Positions 1 through 7,353 of a DNA stretch of 64,000 bases are shown one piece after another. The notes below the pieces were generated by a model. The model had not been told where the DNA came from and ran no database searches. It saw only the letters and a list, made by a program, of their open reading frames with translations. Origin of the DNA: Thermus hydrothermalis (GTDB taxonomy: Bacteria; Deinococcota; Deinococci; Deinococcales; Thermaceae); the NCBI RefSeq assembly GCF_022760925.1, contig NZ_JAKTNT010000013.1:1-64000 (forward strand), written 5' to 3'. The position numbers and the translations under genes are program-made. Position 1 is the first letter of the stretch, and each line of letters opens with the position of its first letter.

Positions 1-147
1 AAGGACATTGAGGCCTTCTGCCGCCAACACCTGGCCGCTTACAAGGTGCCCCGTATCATTGTCTTCCGGGAAAGCCTCCCCAAGTCCAGCGTGGGGAAGA
101 TCCTGAGGCGGGAGCTCAGGGAGGAGTTCGCCAAAAGGCAAGGCTAA
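1..147 (+). CDS. Acyl-CoA ligase (AMP-binding), C-terminal end only
   Basis: Frame 1 is open from the window edge to a TAA and encodes the last 48 residues of an adenylate-forming enzyme. The segment holds the family's C-terminal signature [13 protein letters not shown], whose lysine is the catalytic residue for adenylation. This points to a fatty-acid or medium-chain acyl-CoA synthetase, but the substrate cannot be told from this piece. Its stop overlaps the stop of the convergent cysteine desulfurase by four bases, so there is no terminator between them. The start lies upstream of the window. Confidence 0.85.
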   Translation, partial: KDIEAFCRQHLAAYKVPRIIVFRESLPKSSVGKILRRELREEFAKRQG

Positions 148-1268
148 CCCCGGGCCCGCGCCACCGCCTCCCTAAAGGCGGCCACCGCCTTATCCACCTC
201 CTCGAGGGTGGTGGTGCGGCCCAGGGAAAAGCGCAGGGAGGCCTTGGCCTCCTTGGGGGAGCGGCCCAGGGCCAGGAGGACGTGGGAGGGCTCGAGGCTT
301 CCCGCCGAGCAGGCGGAGCCCGAGGAAACCGCTACCCCGAGGAGGTCCATGGCGAGGAGCAAGGCCTCCCCGTCCGCCCCCTTCACGGTGACGTTCGTCA
401 GGTGGGGCAGGCGGGCCGTGGGGTGGCCATTCCGCTCCACCCCGGGCACGGCGAGGAGGCCGGCCTCGAGGCGGTCCCTTAGGGCGGCGAGGCGCGGGGC
501 TTCCTCGGGCAGGAGCCTAAAAGCCTTCTCCAAGGCCACCGCCATGCCCCAGGCCAGGACCGGGCTCGGCGTCCCCCCCCGCCTCCCCCCCTCCTGGCTT
601 CCCGGCACCAAGGGGACGAGGTCCACCCCCTGGCGCACCAGAAGCGCCCCCACCCCCTTGGGCCCGTAAAACTTGTGGGCGCTTAGGGAAACCAGATCCG
701 CCCCCACCTCGTCGGCCCGGAAGGGGATGTGGCCCACCGCCTGCACGGCGTCCGTGTGGAAGAGAACCCCCTGGGCGTGGGCCACCTGGGCGATCTCCCG
801 GATGGGGTAAAGGGTCCCCACCTCGTTGTTGGCGGCCATGACGCTCACCAGGATGGTCTCGGGCCTAAGAGCCTCCGCCACCTGCTCGGGGTAGACGAGG
901 CCAAAGCGGTCGGGCTTTAGGCGGGTTACGGCGAAGCCCAGGCGCTCCAGAAGCCTTAGGGCCCCGAGGACCGCCGAGTGCTCCACCTCGGTGCTCACCA
1001 CGTGCCCCCGCCCCTTGGCCAAGGCCACCCCCAAAAGGGCCAGGGCGTCCGCTTCCGAGCCTCCGCTGGTGAAGACCACCTCCCGGGGCCTCACCCCCAG
1101 GAGGGAGGCCACCTTCTCCCGTGCCCCCTCCAAGACCCGCCGGGCCTCCTGGCCGTAGCGGTGGATGCTGGAGGGGTTGCCAAAGGCCTCCTCCACCTCC
1201 CGCATGGCCTCCCGCACCTCGGGGTCCAGGGGGGTGGTGGCGGCGTGGTCCAGGTAGATCCCGCGCAC
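144..1268 (-). CDS. Cysteine desulfurase (IscS/NifS family)
   Basis: A 374-residue PLP enzyme that would remove sulfur from cysteine for Fe-S cluster or other thio-cofactor assembly. It shows the class V aminotransferase start YLDHAATTP (residues 5-13), the PLP lysine in [10 protein letters not shown] (Lys199) and the persulfide cysteine in [10 protein letters not shown] (Cys320), so all catalytic parts are present. It lies nine bases downstream of an Rrf2 regulator with three cluster-type cysteines, which suggests an isc-like regulated unit. No scaffold or ferredoxin gene is adjacent. The SGSACS loop is typical of short-loop NifS/IscS enzymes; iscS versus nifS cannot be settled here. Confidence 0.93.
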   Translation of the reverse strand: MRGIYLDHAATTPLDPEVREAMREVEEAFGNPSSIHRYGQEARRVLEGAREKVASLLGVRPREVVFTSGGSEADALALLGVALAKGRGHVVSTEVEHSAVLGALRLLERLGFAVTRLKPDRFGLVYPEQVAEALRPETILVSVMAANNEVGTLYPIREIAQVAHAQGVLFHTDAVQAVGHIPFRADEVGADLVSLSAHKFYGPKGVGALLVRQGVDLVPLVPGSQEGGRRGGTPSPVLAWGMAVALEKAFRLLPEEAPRLAALRDRLEAGLLAVPGVERNGHPTARLPHLTNVTVKGADGEALLLAMDLLGVAVSSGSACSAGSLEPSHVLLALGRSPKEAKASLRFSLGRTTTLEEVDKAVAAFREAVARARG

Positions 1269-1277
1269 CTCCTTAGG

Positions 1278-1724
1278 CTACCCGGTGGGCTCCAGTTGGA
1301 TCAGGCGCCTCGCCTCTATGAGCTTCCGCTCCTCAATGAGGTCCTTCAGGGTGGTCCCCCCCAGGACCTGGCGCATGGCCAGGTCCACCCGCTTCCAAAG
1401 GAGCTCCGTGGAGCACTGCCCCACCTTGGCGCAACTCTCTGGGTCCTCAATGCAGGAAACGGGGGCCAGGCTTCCCTCCAGGGCCTCCACCACCTCCAAG
1501 GCGGTGACCCGCTCCGGGGGGCGGGCCAGGCGGTACCCCCCCTTGGCCCCCCGCACGGAGCGGATGAAGCCCGCACGGCGGAGCTGGGCGGCGATCTGCT
1601 CCAGGTAGTGCTGGCTGATGCCCTGGGCCTCGGCCACCTCCTTGAGGGGCACCGCCTCGGGGGCGCGGAGGCCGATCTCCACCAGGGCCCTCAGGCCATA
1701 CTGGGCCTTCGTGGACACCCACAT
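1278..1724 (-). CDS. Rrf2-family regulator with IscR-like cysteines
   Basis: A 148-residue winged-helix repressor of the Rrf2/IscR family. The N-terminus (residues 1-75) has the helix-turn-helix region and the RGAKGGYRLARPP wing. Three cysteines, Cys91, Cys98 and Cys104 (spacing C-x6-C-x5-C), lie where IscR ligates its [2Fe-2S] cluster, so it probably senses Fe-S status. It precedes the cysteine desulfurase in one unit. The ATG starts seven bases after a good -10 box (TATACT), so the mRNA is probably leaderless. CymR-type members lack these cysteines, which argues for the IscR-like group. Confidence 0.9.
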   Translation of the reverse strand: MWVSTKAQYGLRALVEIGLRAPEAVPLKEVAEAQGISQHYLEQIAAQLRRAGFIRSVRGAKGGYRLARPPERVTALEVVEALEGSLAPVSCIEDPESCAKVGQCSTELLWKRVDLAMRQVLGGTTLKDLIEERKLIEARRLIQLEPTG

Positions 1725-1730
1725 GCCCTC

Positions 1731-1760
1731 AGTATACCCCTATTTGCCGTGCGGAAATAG
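1731..1760 (-). promoter_or_regulatory. Promoter and inverted repeat before the Rrf2 gene
   Basis: On the minus strand a TATACT -10 box (1731-1736) sits just before the Rrf2 ATG. No good -35 box is visible. Instead a perfect inverted repeat, CTATTT-N9-AAATAG (1740-1760), covers the -35 zone and the znuB stop codon. This is a plausible autoregulatory operator, inferred from position only. Confidence 0.5.
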
Positions 1761-2546
1761 CGCTTTTGTGAAGGCGAGGGCAAAGAGGGCCGCCTGGGCC
1801 AGGACCACGCTGGCCCCGCTCGGCCAGTCCAGGAGGAAGGAGAGGAAAAGCCCCAGGAGGGTGGAAAGGACGGCGAAGAGAAGGGAAAGGAGGGTCATGC
1901 GGGCGAAGGTGGAGGCCAGAAGCCTGGCCGCCGCCCCGGGGATGACCAAGAAGGCCGCCACCAAAAGCGCCCCCACCACCTTCACCGCCAGGACCAGGCT
2001 CACGGCGATGAAGCCGGAAAGGAGGTAGTCGTGGAAGACCACGGGCAGGCGGTCCGCCAGGGCAAGCTCCCGGTCCAAGGTGGCGTAGGCCAGGGCCCCC
2101 CAAAGGGGCAGGAGGAAAAGCCCCAAGAGGCCGAGAAGCCCCAAGGCCCAAAGGTCCTCCCGCCCCACCGCCAAAAGGGAGCCGAAGAGGTAGCCCATGG
2201 CGTCCCCCACGTACCCTTTGGCCTTGGCCAGGAAGACCGCCCCTAGGGCCACGGAAAGGGCGAAGAAGACGCCGATGGCGGTGTCCTCGGAAAGCTCGGT
2301 GCGCTCCCTGACGAAGGTGATGGCCATGGCCACCCCGAAGGTGAAGGGGAGGGCGAACCACAAGGGCTCCCCCCGCAGGAAAAGCCCCAAGGCCACCCCG
2401 GCGAAGGCGGCGTGGGCCAGGCCGTCCCCCAGGAAGGAAAGCCGCCTTTGCACCACGAAGGGGGAAAGGAGCCCAGCGAGAAGGCTCACCAAAAGCCCCG
2501 CCAAGAGGGCTCGCTGGAAAAAGGGGTAGGCCAAGGCCTCAAGCAC
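1740..2546 (-). CDS. Metal ABC transporter permease (ZnuB/MntB type)
   Basis: A 268-residue, very hydrophobic protein of the ABC-3 permease family that carries zinc, manganese or iron across the inner membrane. About eight membrane segments can be seen, and FLGDGLAHAAFAGVALG near residue 45 is the family's conserved DxxxHAxxxG region. It overlaps the upstream ATPase gene by eight bases, so the two are translationally coupled. No solute-binding lipoprotein gene is present beside them, so the binding protein must be encoded elsewhere. Zinc versus manganese cannot be decided from the permease alone. Confidence 0.87.
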   Translation of the reverse strand: MLEALAYPFFQRALLAGLLVSLLAGLLSPFVVQRRLSFLGDGLAHAAFAGVALGLFLRGEPLWFALPFTFGVAMAITFVRERTELSEDTAIGVFFALSVALGAVFLAKAKGYVGDAMGYLFGSLLAVGREDLWALGLLGLLGLFLLPLWGALAYATLDRELALADRLPVVFHDYLLSGFIAVSLVLAVKVVGALLVAAFLVIPGAAARLLASTFARMTLLSLLFAVLSTLLGLFLSFLLDWPSGASVVLAQAALFALAFTKALFPHGK

Positions 2547-3279
2547 CGCTTCCTCCCCAATAGAGGCCGTGGGCGTGGCCCAGGTGGCCGAAGGCCTGGC
2601 GCAGGCACTCCTCGCTCAGGGCCCGTTCGGGCGGACCGAAGCCCACCACCCTGCGGTTCAGCACCAGGACGTGGCTGGCGTGGTGGGCCGCCTCCCAGTC
2701 GTGGGTGACCATGAGCACCGTGGCCCCGCTTTCCTGCTGGTAGGCCTCGAGGTAGCGGTACAGGTCCACCTCCCCCGCCCGGTCCACCCCCGTGGCGGGC
2801 TCGTCCAGGAGGAGAAGCCTGGGCCTACGGACGAAGGCCCGGGCCAGGTAGACCCGCTGGAGTTGCCCGCCGGAAAGCCTTCCCAAGGGCCTTTCCGCTA
2901 GGCCTTCCGCCCCCACCCGCTCCAGGGCGCGAAGGGCCTCCGCCCGCACGCTAGGGCTCAAGCGGAAGGGCCAGCGCCCAAGAAGCCCCGTGGCCACCAG
3001 CTCCACCGCCAAAGCGGGAAAGGTGCGGTCAAAGGCCTTGATCTGGGGCACGTAGCCAAACCAGCGGGGATCGGCCTCGGCTAGGGAGCGGCCCAGGACC
3101 CGCACCCGCCCCCGGAAGGGCACGAGGCCCAAAAGGGCCTTTAGGAGCGTGCTCTTCCCCGCCCCGTTGGGGCCCACGATGGCCACAAAGGCCCCTTCCG
3201 GCACCTTAAGGGAAACCCCCTCTAGGGCCCAGAACTCCCCCAGGCGCACGGAAAGGTCCTCCACCTCCAGGGCCCACAC
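2539..3279 (-). CDS. Metal ABC transporter ATP-binding protein (ZnuC/MntA type)
   Basis: A 246-residue ABC ATPase that powers the adjacent permease. Walker A GPNGAGKS is at 36-43, the signature LSGGQ at 135-139, and Walker B LLLLDE at 155-160, followed by the switch histidine in VTHDW. The C-terminal HLGHAHG stretch is histidine-rich, which is common in zinc-system ATPases. Translation starts at GTG (3279), about one base after the predicted transcription start, so a leaderless message is likely. It is the first gene of the two-gene unit. Confidence 0.9.
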   Translation of the reverse strand: MWALEVEDLSVRLGEFWALEGVSLKVPEGAFVAIVGPNGAGKSTLLKALLGLVPFRGRVRVLGRSLAEADPRWFGYVPQIKAFDRTFPALAVELVATGLLGRWPFRLSPSVRAEALRALERVGAEGLAERPLGRLSGGQLQRVYLARAFVRRPRLLLLDEPATGVDRAGEVDLYRYLEAYQQESGATVLMVTHDWEAAHHASHVLVLNRRVVGFGPPERALSEECLRQAFGHLGHAHGLYWGGSGA

Positions 3280-3286
3280 GCCCTTA

Positions 3287-3315
3287 ACGATACTGAGTTT
3301 TCACTATTTGGTCAA
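3287..3315 (-). promoter_or_regulatory. Metal transporter promoter with overlapping inverted repeat
   Basis: Minus-strand -35 TTGACC (3310-3315), 17-base spacer, -10 TATCGT (3287-3292). Inside it lies ATACTGA-GTTT-TCACTAT (3290-3307), an inverted repeat with 6 of 7 paired bases. A repressor here would block the promoter. A Zur, MntR or Fur-type metal regulator is the obvious candidate, but this is inference. Confidence 0.6.
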
Positions 3316-3318
3316 GGG

Positions 3319-4149
3319 CTACATGAAGCGCTTGCGCCTCTTGTAGGCCTTCACCTCCTTGAAGCTCTTCCGCCCGCCCCCCTTGGCCACCCCCAGGTAG
3401 AACTCCTGCACGTCCGGGTTTTCCAAGAGGTAGTCCCGATCCCCCTCCAAGACGATCCGCCCCGTTTCCATGATGTAGCCGTAGTGGGCGATGGAAAGGG
3501 CCATGCGGGCGTTTTGCTCCACCACGAGGACCGTCACCCCCTCCTCGGCGTTCACCCGGGCCACGATGTCAAAGATCTCCCGCACCAAAAGGGGCGCAAG
3601 CCCCAAGGAGGGCTCGTCCAAGAGGAGAAGCCTGGGCTTCGCCAGAAGGGCGCGCCCGATGGCGATCATCTGCTGCTCGCCCCCGGAGCAGTAGCCGGCC
3701 AAGCGGTGGCGGAGATCGGCGAGGCGGGGGAAGTAGTGGTAGATGCGTTCCAGCTCCTCCTTTAGCCGTGCGCCCTTCCGGGTTAGGGTCCCCACCCTTA
3801 GGTTCTCCTCCACCGTGAGGTGCTTGAAGACCCGGCGCCCCTCCAGGACCTGGACGATGCCAAGCCGCACGATCTCCTCCGGGGGAAGGCCGTGGATGGG
3901 TTTCCCCTGGTAGAGGATCTCCCCCCGCACCACCTCCCCGTCCTCCGGGATGAGAAGGCCGGAGATGGCCCGGAGGGTGGTGGTCTTCCCCGCCCCGTTG
4001 GGGCCTAGGAGGGCGGTGATCCTGCCCTCCGGCACCTTCAGGGAAACCCCCCTTAGCACCTGGATGATGTCGTGGTAGACCACCTCAATGTTGTTGACCA
4101 GAAGGAGGATGGGGCCGAGGTCCTCTGGACGCGTGGGGTTCAGGCTCAT
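3319..4149 (-). CDS. livF: Branched-chain-type ABC transporter ATP-binding protein (LivF)
   Basis: A 276-residue ABC ATPase of the LivF type, the second ATPase of the HAAT uptake transporter encoded upstream. It shows Walker A (GPNGAGKT), the LivF-typical signature CSGGEQQM and Walker B LLLLDEPSLGLAPL. The C-terminus has a basic tail (YKRRKRF). I chose the ATG at 4149, 40 bases after the substrate-binding gene, because the open frame upstream of it overlaps that gene and has no LivF-like sequence. No clear Shine-Dalgarno precedes it, so the start is the least certain part. Confidence 0.88.
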   Translation of the reverse strand: MSLNPTRPEDLGPILLLVNNIEVVYHDIIQVLRGVSLKVPEGRITALLGPNGAGKTTTLRAISGLLIPEDGEVVRGEILYQGKPIHGLPPEEIVRLGIVQVLEGRRVFKHLTVEENLRVGTLTRKGARLKEELERIYHYFPRLADLRHRLAGYCSGGEQQMIAIGRALLAKPRLLLLDEPSLGLAPLLVREIFDIVARVNAEEGVTVLVVEQNARMALSIAHYGYIMETGRIVLEGDRDYLLENPDVQEFYLGVAKGGGRKSFKEVKAYKRRKRFM

Positions 4150-4189
4150 GGCAGGAAAAGGGGCCCGGGGACATCCCGGGCCCAAAGGG

Positions 4190-5386
4190 CTATTTGCCGT
4201 AGTGCACCTTGCGGAAGAGGGCCGAGGTGAAGGGTTCGGTGATGGGCACGAAGCGCCCGCCCTTGACCTCGAGGATGCGCAACCCCTCCGCCCCCGTGCG
4301 CTCGCTCCTGGTGAAGTCCACTTCAATGCCCTGCTTGGTGGACACGGCAAGCCCCGGCTTGAAGGCGTTGGGCCCGTTCATGCCCACGATGGCCTGGTAG
4401 ACCGTCTCGTTGGTGATGCGCTTGAAGCGCTCCTGGGCCCGCTTCATGGCCTCAATGGCGATGGCCGCCGCCAGCATCCCCGCGGTGTAGTTGTGGTTCT
4501 CCACGTAGCCCGCCGGCCGGCCGAAGCGGGCCACCAGGTCCTTTTGCAAGCGGATGCCCGGGGTGTCGTCCTGGACGGTGAAGTAGGGGCTCGCCCAGAG
4601 GAAGCCCTCCGCCGCCTCCCCCGCCAGGGCGATGAGGTCCACCCCGCCCGTGTACACCGCCCCCAGGTGGCGCATCTTGCCGGAAAGGCCAAGCCTCCGG
4701 GTGTCCTTCAGGATGTTGGCCACCGGCCCCGCCACGTTCTGGTGGACCACGAACTCCACCCCCGCCCCCTCAAAGCGCCGGAGGAGGGCGGTGTTGTCCA
4801 GGTTGCCCGCCCCCACCTCCTGCACGTCCACGATCTGGAGGCCAAGCTGCTGCGCCGCCTTCCGGGCGTCCTCCACGGGGGCCCGGCCGAAGGGGGAGGG
4901 GTGAACCACCAGGGCCACCTTGGCCCCCCGCTTCAGCTTGGCCACGTACTCCAGGAGGGCCACCACTTGCTCGGAGTAGGTGGAAACCGGGATGAAGTAG
5001 TAATCCCCGTTGGGCGGGTCAATCAGGCCCACGTGGTTGGAAGCGGGCAGGGTGGGGATCTTGAGCTCCTGGATGAGGGCTTTCATCTGGAGCATGGCCC
5101 CCGTGCTGTAGCCCAGATAGATGGGGATTTTAAAGCGGTCCACCGCCTCCTCAAAGAGGCGTTGCGTGGTGGCGTTATCGTACCGGTCGTCCCGCACCAC
5201 GCAGTTCAGCACCACCCCCGGGATGGCCCGAGCCATGTGCCGGCAGTAGTCCTCTATACCCGCCCCATAGGGGGCCCCCGTCTCCGAGGTGGGGCCGGTG
5301 ATGGCCCCCGACCAGAAGAGGGTCACCTGCTGTTGGCCAAAGGCCAGGCCCAACGCCGCCAAAACCGCCGCCAAACCCTTGCGCAT
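4190..5386 (-). CDS. Branched-chain-type ABC transporter substrate-binding protein
   Basis: A 398-residue periplasmic binding protein of the LivJ/LivK-like type I fold. A signal peptide is clear: MRKG, a hydrophobic stretch to about residue 17, then cleavage near AFGQQQ. The mature part follows the family plan, for example SGAITGPTSETGAPYGAGIEDY near the N-terminus. It belongs to a complete five-part transporter. Because an acyl-CoA ligase is in the same operon, the ligand could be an organic or aromatic acid rather than leucine. That is inference from context; the sequence alone does not show the ligand. Confidence 0.88.
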   Translation of the reverse strand: MRKGLAAVLAALGLAFGQQQVTLFWSGAITGPTSETGAPYGAGIEDYCRHMARAIPGVVLNCVVRDDRYDNATTQRLFEEAVDRFKIPIYLGYSTGAMLQMKALIQELKIPTLPASNHVGLIDPPNGDYYFIPVSTYSEQVVALLEYVAKLKRGAKVALVVHPSPFGRAPVEDARKAAQQLGLQIVDVQEVGAGNLDNTALLRRFEGAGVEFVVHQNVAGPVANILKDTRRLGLSGKMRHLGAVYTGGVDLIALAGEAAEGFLWASPYFTVQDDTPGIRLQKDLVARFGRPAGYVENHNYTAGMLAAAIAIEAMKRAQERFKRITNETVYQAIVGMNGPNAFKPGLAVSTKQGIEVDFTRSERTGAEGLRILEVKGGRFVPITEPFTSALFRKVHYGK

Positions 5387-5395
5387 ACTTCCCTC

Positions 5396-6463
5396 CTAGT
5401 ACTTGAACGGCCACGTGCGGAGGTAGCTCCGCACGATGCGCCACCAGTTGTAAAGCCCCCTGGGCTCAAACATGAGGAAGAGGACGATGATGAGCCCAAA
5501 GGCCAAGGGCCTCAAGGCGCTCGCCACGTCCACCCCCGCCACGCTGAAGCCCAGGGCCTTGATGAGGTTGGAAAGGGCCTCCATGTTCACGTCCAGAAGC
5601 ACCAGGAAAAGGGGCCCAAGGAAGCTTCCCACCAAGGTGCCCAACCCCCCCACGATGGCCATGGCCAGGTACTTCACCGAGTGGGCGAAGACGTAGTCCT
5701 CAATGACCACCGCCCGGGAAAGGTAGGCGTAAAGCACCCCCGCCACCCCGGCGTAAAAGGCCCCTAGGGCGAAGGCAAAGAGCTTGGTGCGCCCCGGGTC
5801 CATGCCCATGGCGTCCGCCGCCCGGTCGTTGTCCCGCACGGCGATGAGGGCGCGGCCGTACTTGGTGCGCAGGAGGTTGCGGAAAAAGAGGGCGAGGAGG
5901 ACGAGGGTGGCCAAGGATGCGTAGTACCAGAAGTGGAAATGGTTGCGAAACCCCGCCTCATACCCGAGGAAGCTCGCCCGGGGCATATCCATGGCCCCCC
6001 CTTGCTTCAGGAGGGGCAGGTGACCCACGGTCCACTCAAAGATCACCTGGAAGGCCAAGGTGGCCAGGGCCAGGTAAAGGTGCTTCACCCTAAGGCTTGG
6101 AATCCCCACCAAAAGGCCGAAGAAGGCGGCCACAAGCCCCCCGAGGGGGATGAGGAGCCAGAAGGGAAGCCCCTGGGGGGCGAGGAGGGCGGCGGTGTAG
6201 GCCCCCACCCCCATGAAGGCCGCCTGACCGATGTTGATGAGCCCCGCATACCCCGTGGTGATGTTGAGGCCTAGGACAGCGATGCTATAGACCAGGATCA
6301 GGTCCAGGATGAAGACCTGGGTCCGGGGAAGGAACTGGGGCAAAAGGAGGAGAAAGCCCAGGAAAAGGAGGAGGGAAAGGAGCTCCCGGTGGGTGGCGAA
6401 GATGCTTGCGTCCTGGGAATACGAGGTGCGGTAGTTTCCCGTCTGCGCCCAAGGGTTTCTCAT
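5396..6463 (-). CDS. livM: Branched-chain-type ABC transporter permease (LivM)
   Basis: A 355-residue inner-membrane permease of the LivM type with about ten hydrophobic segments. The family region GYAGLINIGQAAFMGVGAYTAA is present, as is the RDNDRAADAMGMD cytoplasmic loop that contacts the ATPase. The N-terminus carries an extra polar stretch of about 28 residues before the first membrane segment. Its ATG overlaps the stop of livH by three bases. It pairs with LivH to form the channel. Confidence 0.9.
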   Translation of the reverse strand: MRNPWAQTGNYRTSYSQDASIFATHRELLSLLLFLGFLLLLPQFLPRTQVFILDLILVYSIAVLGLNITTGYAGLINIGQAAFMGVGAYTAALLAPQGLPFWLLIPLGGLVAAFFGLLVGIPSLRVKHLYLALATLAFQVIFEWTVGHLPLLKQGGAMDMPRASFLGYEAGFRNHFHFWYYASLATLVLLALFFRNLLRTKYGRALIAVRDNDRAADAMGMDPGRTKLFAFALGAFYAGVAGVLYAYLSRAVVIEDYVFAHSVKYLAMAIVGGLGTLVGSFLGPLFLVLLDVNMEALSNLIKALGFSVAGVDVASALRPLAFGLIIVLFLMFEPRGLYNWWRIVRSYLRTWPFKY

Positions 6464-7353
6464 ACGCGCTCAATCTCCTCCGTGCCGAAAAGCCCGTGGG
6501 GCTTGAACCAAAGGACGAGGAGCAAGACCAGGAAGGGGAAGACGTCCCGGGTGCCCCCGCCGGGGACATAGGGGTCCAAAAAGCCCGCCGCCAGGTTCTC
6601 CAAAACGCCGATGAGGATGCCCGCCACCACCGCCCCCGGGATGGAGTCCAGCCCCCCCAGGATCACCACGGGGAAGACCCGAAGGCCGATGTGCACCAGG
6701 CTGTCCAGGTTGAGGCCGGAGAGGGTGCCCACCATCACCCCGCCCGCCGCCGCCGCCAGGCCCGCCGCCGCCCAGGCCAGGGCGAAGACCTTGGCCACAG
6801 ATACCCCGAGGCTCATGGCCGCCATCTGGTCGTCGGCCACGCTCCGCATGGCCACCCCCAGGGTGGAGCGCTGGAAGAAGCAGGTGAAAAGGAGCAAGAA
6901 GGCCAGGGTGAGGAAAAGGGCGAGGAGCTGGGCGTAGGAGACCTGGGCCCCCAGAACCCGCACCCCGCCTTCGGGGAGGAAGGGGGGGTAGCCGTAGCTC
7001 CCCGCCCCGTAGGGGGTGAGGTGCAAAAGCCCATCCAGGAAGAAGGCCAGGCCAATGGTGGCCATGATGACGGAGATGATGGGTTGCCCCACCAAACGCT
7101 TCAGGAAAAGCCTTTCCAGGAGGTAGCCCACCAAGGCCGTGAACCCTAGCGCCAGGGCAAAGGCCAAGGCCACGGGGAGCTTCAGGCCCACCAGGAAGAA
7201 GTGGGCGGCAAAGGCCCCGATGGCGATGAGTTCCCCTTGGGCGAAGTTCACCACCCGGCTCGCCTTGTAGATGAGCACAAACCCCAGGGCCACGAGGGCG
7301 TAGATGAGGCCTAGGACCACGCCCGAGATGAAAAGCTCCAACACGAAGCTCAC
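6460..7353 (-). CDS. livH: Branched-chain-type ABC transporter permease (LivH)
   Basis: A 297-residue LivH-type permease. It shows the conserved start GVVLGLIYALVALGFVLIYKASRVVNFAQGE and the VADDQMAAMSLGV coupling loop. Eight or so membrane segments are visible. Translation starts at GTG (7353), overlapping the stop of the acyl-CoA ligase gene, which means the ligase and the permease are made from the same message. Confidence 0.9.
   Translation of the reverse strand: MSFVLELFISGVVLGLIYALVALGFVLIYKASRVVNFAQGELIAIGAFAAHFFLVGLKLPVALAFALALGFTALVGYLLERLFLKRLVGQPIISVIMATIGLAFFLDGLLHLTPYGAGSYGYPPFLPEGGVRVLGAQVSYAQLLALFLTLAFLLLFTCFFQRSTLGVAMRSVADDQMAAMSLGVSVAKVFALAWAAAGLAAAAGGVMVGTLSGLNLDSLVHIGLRVFPVVILGGLDSIPGAVVAGILIGVLENLAAGFLDPYVPGGGTRDVFPFLVLLLVLWFKPHGLFGTEEIERV

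Noticed and set aside
4088..5767. 559-residue open frame antisense to the binding protein and LivM
   Set aside because: It mirrors real minus-strand genes, is rich in His, Gly, Pro and Arg as expected from the complement of GC-rich codons, and has no recognisable domain.
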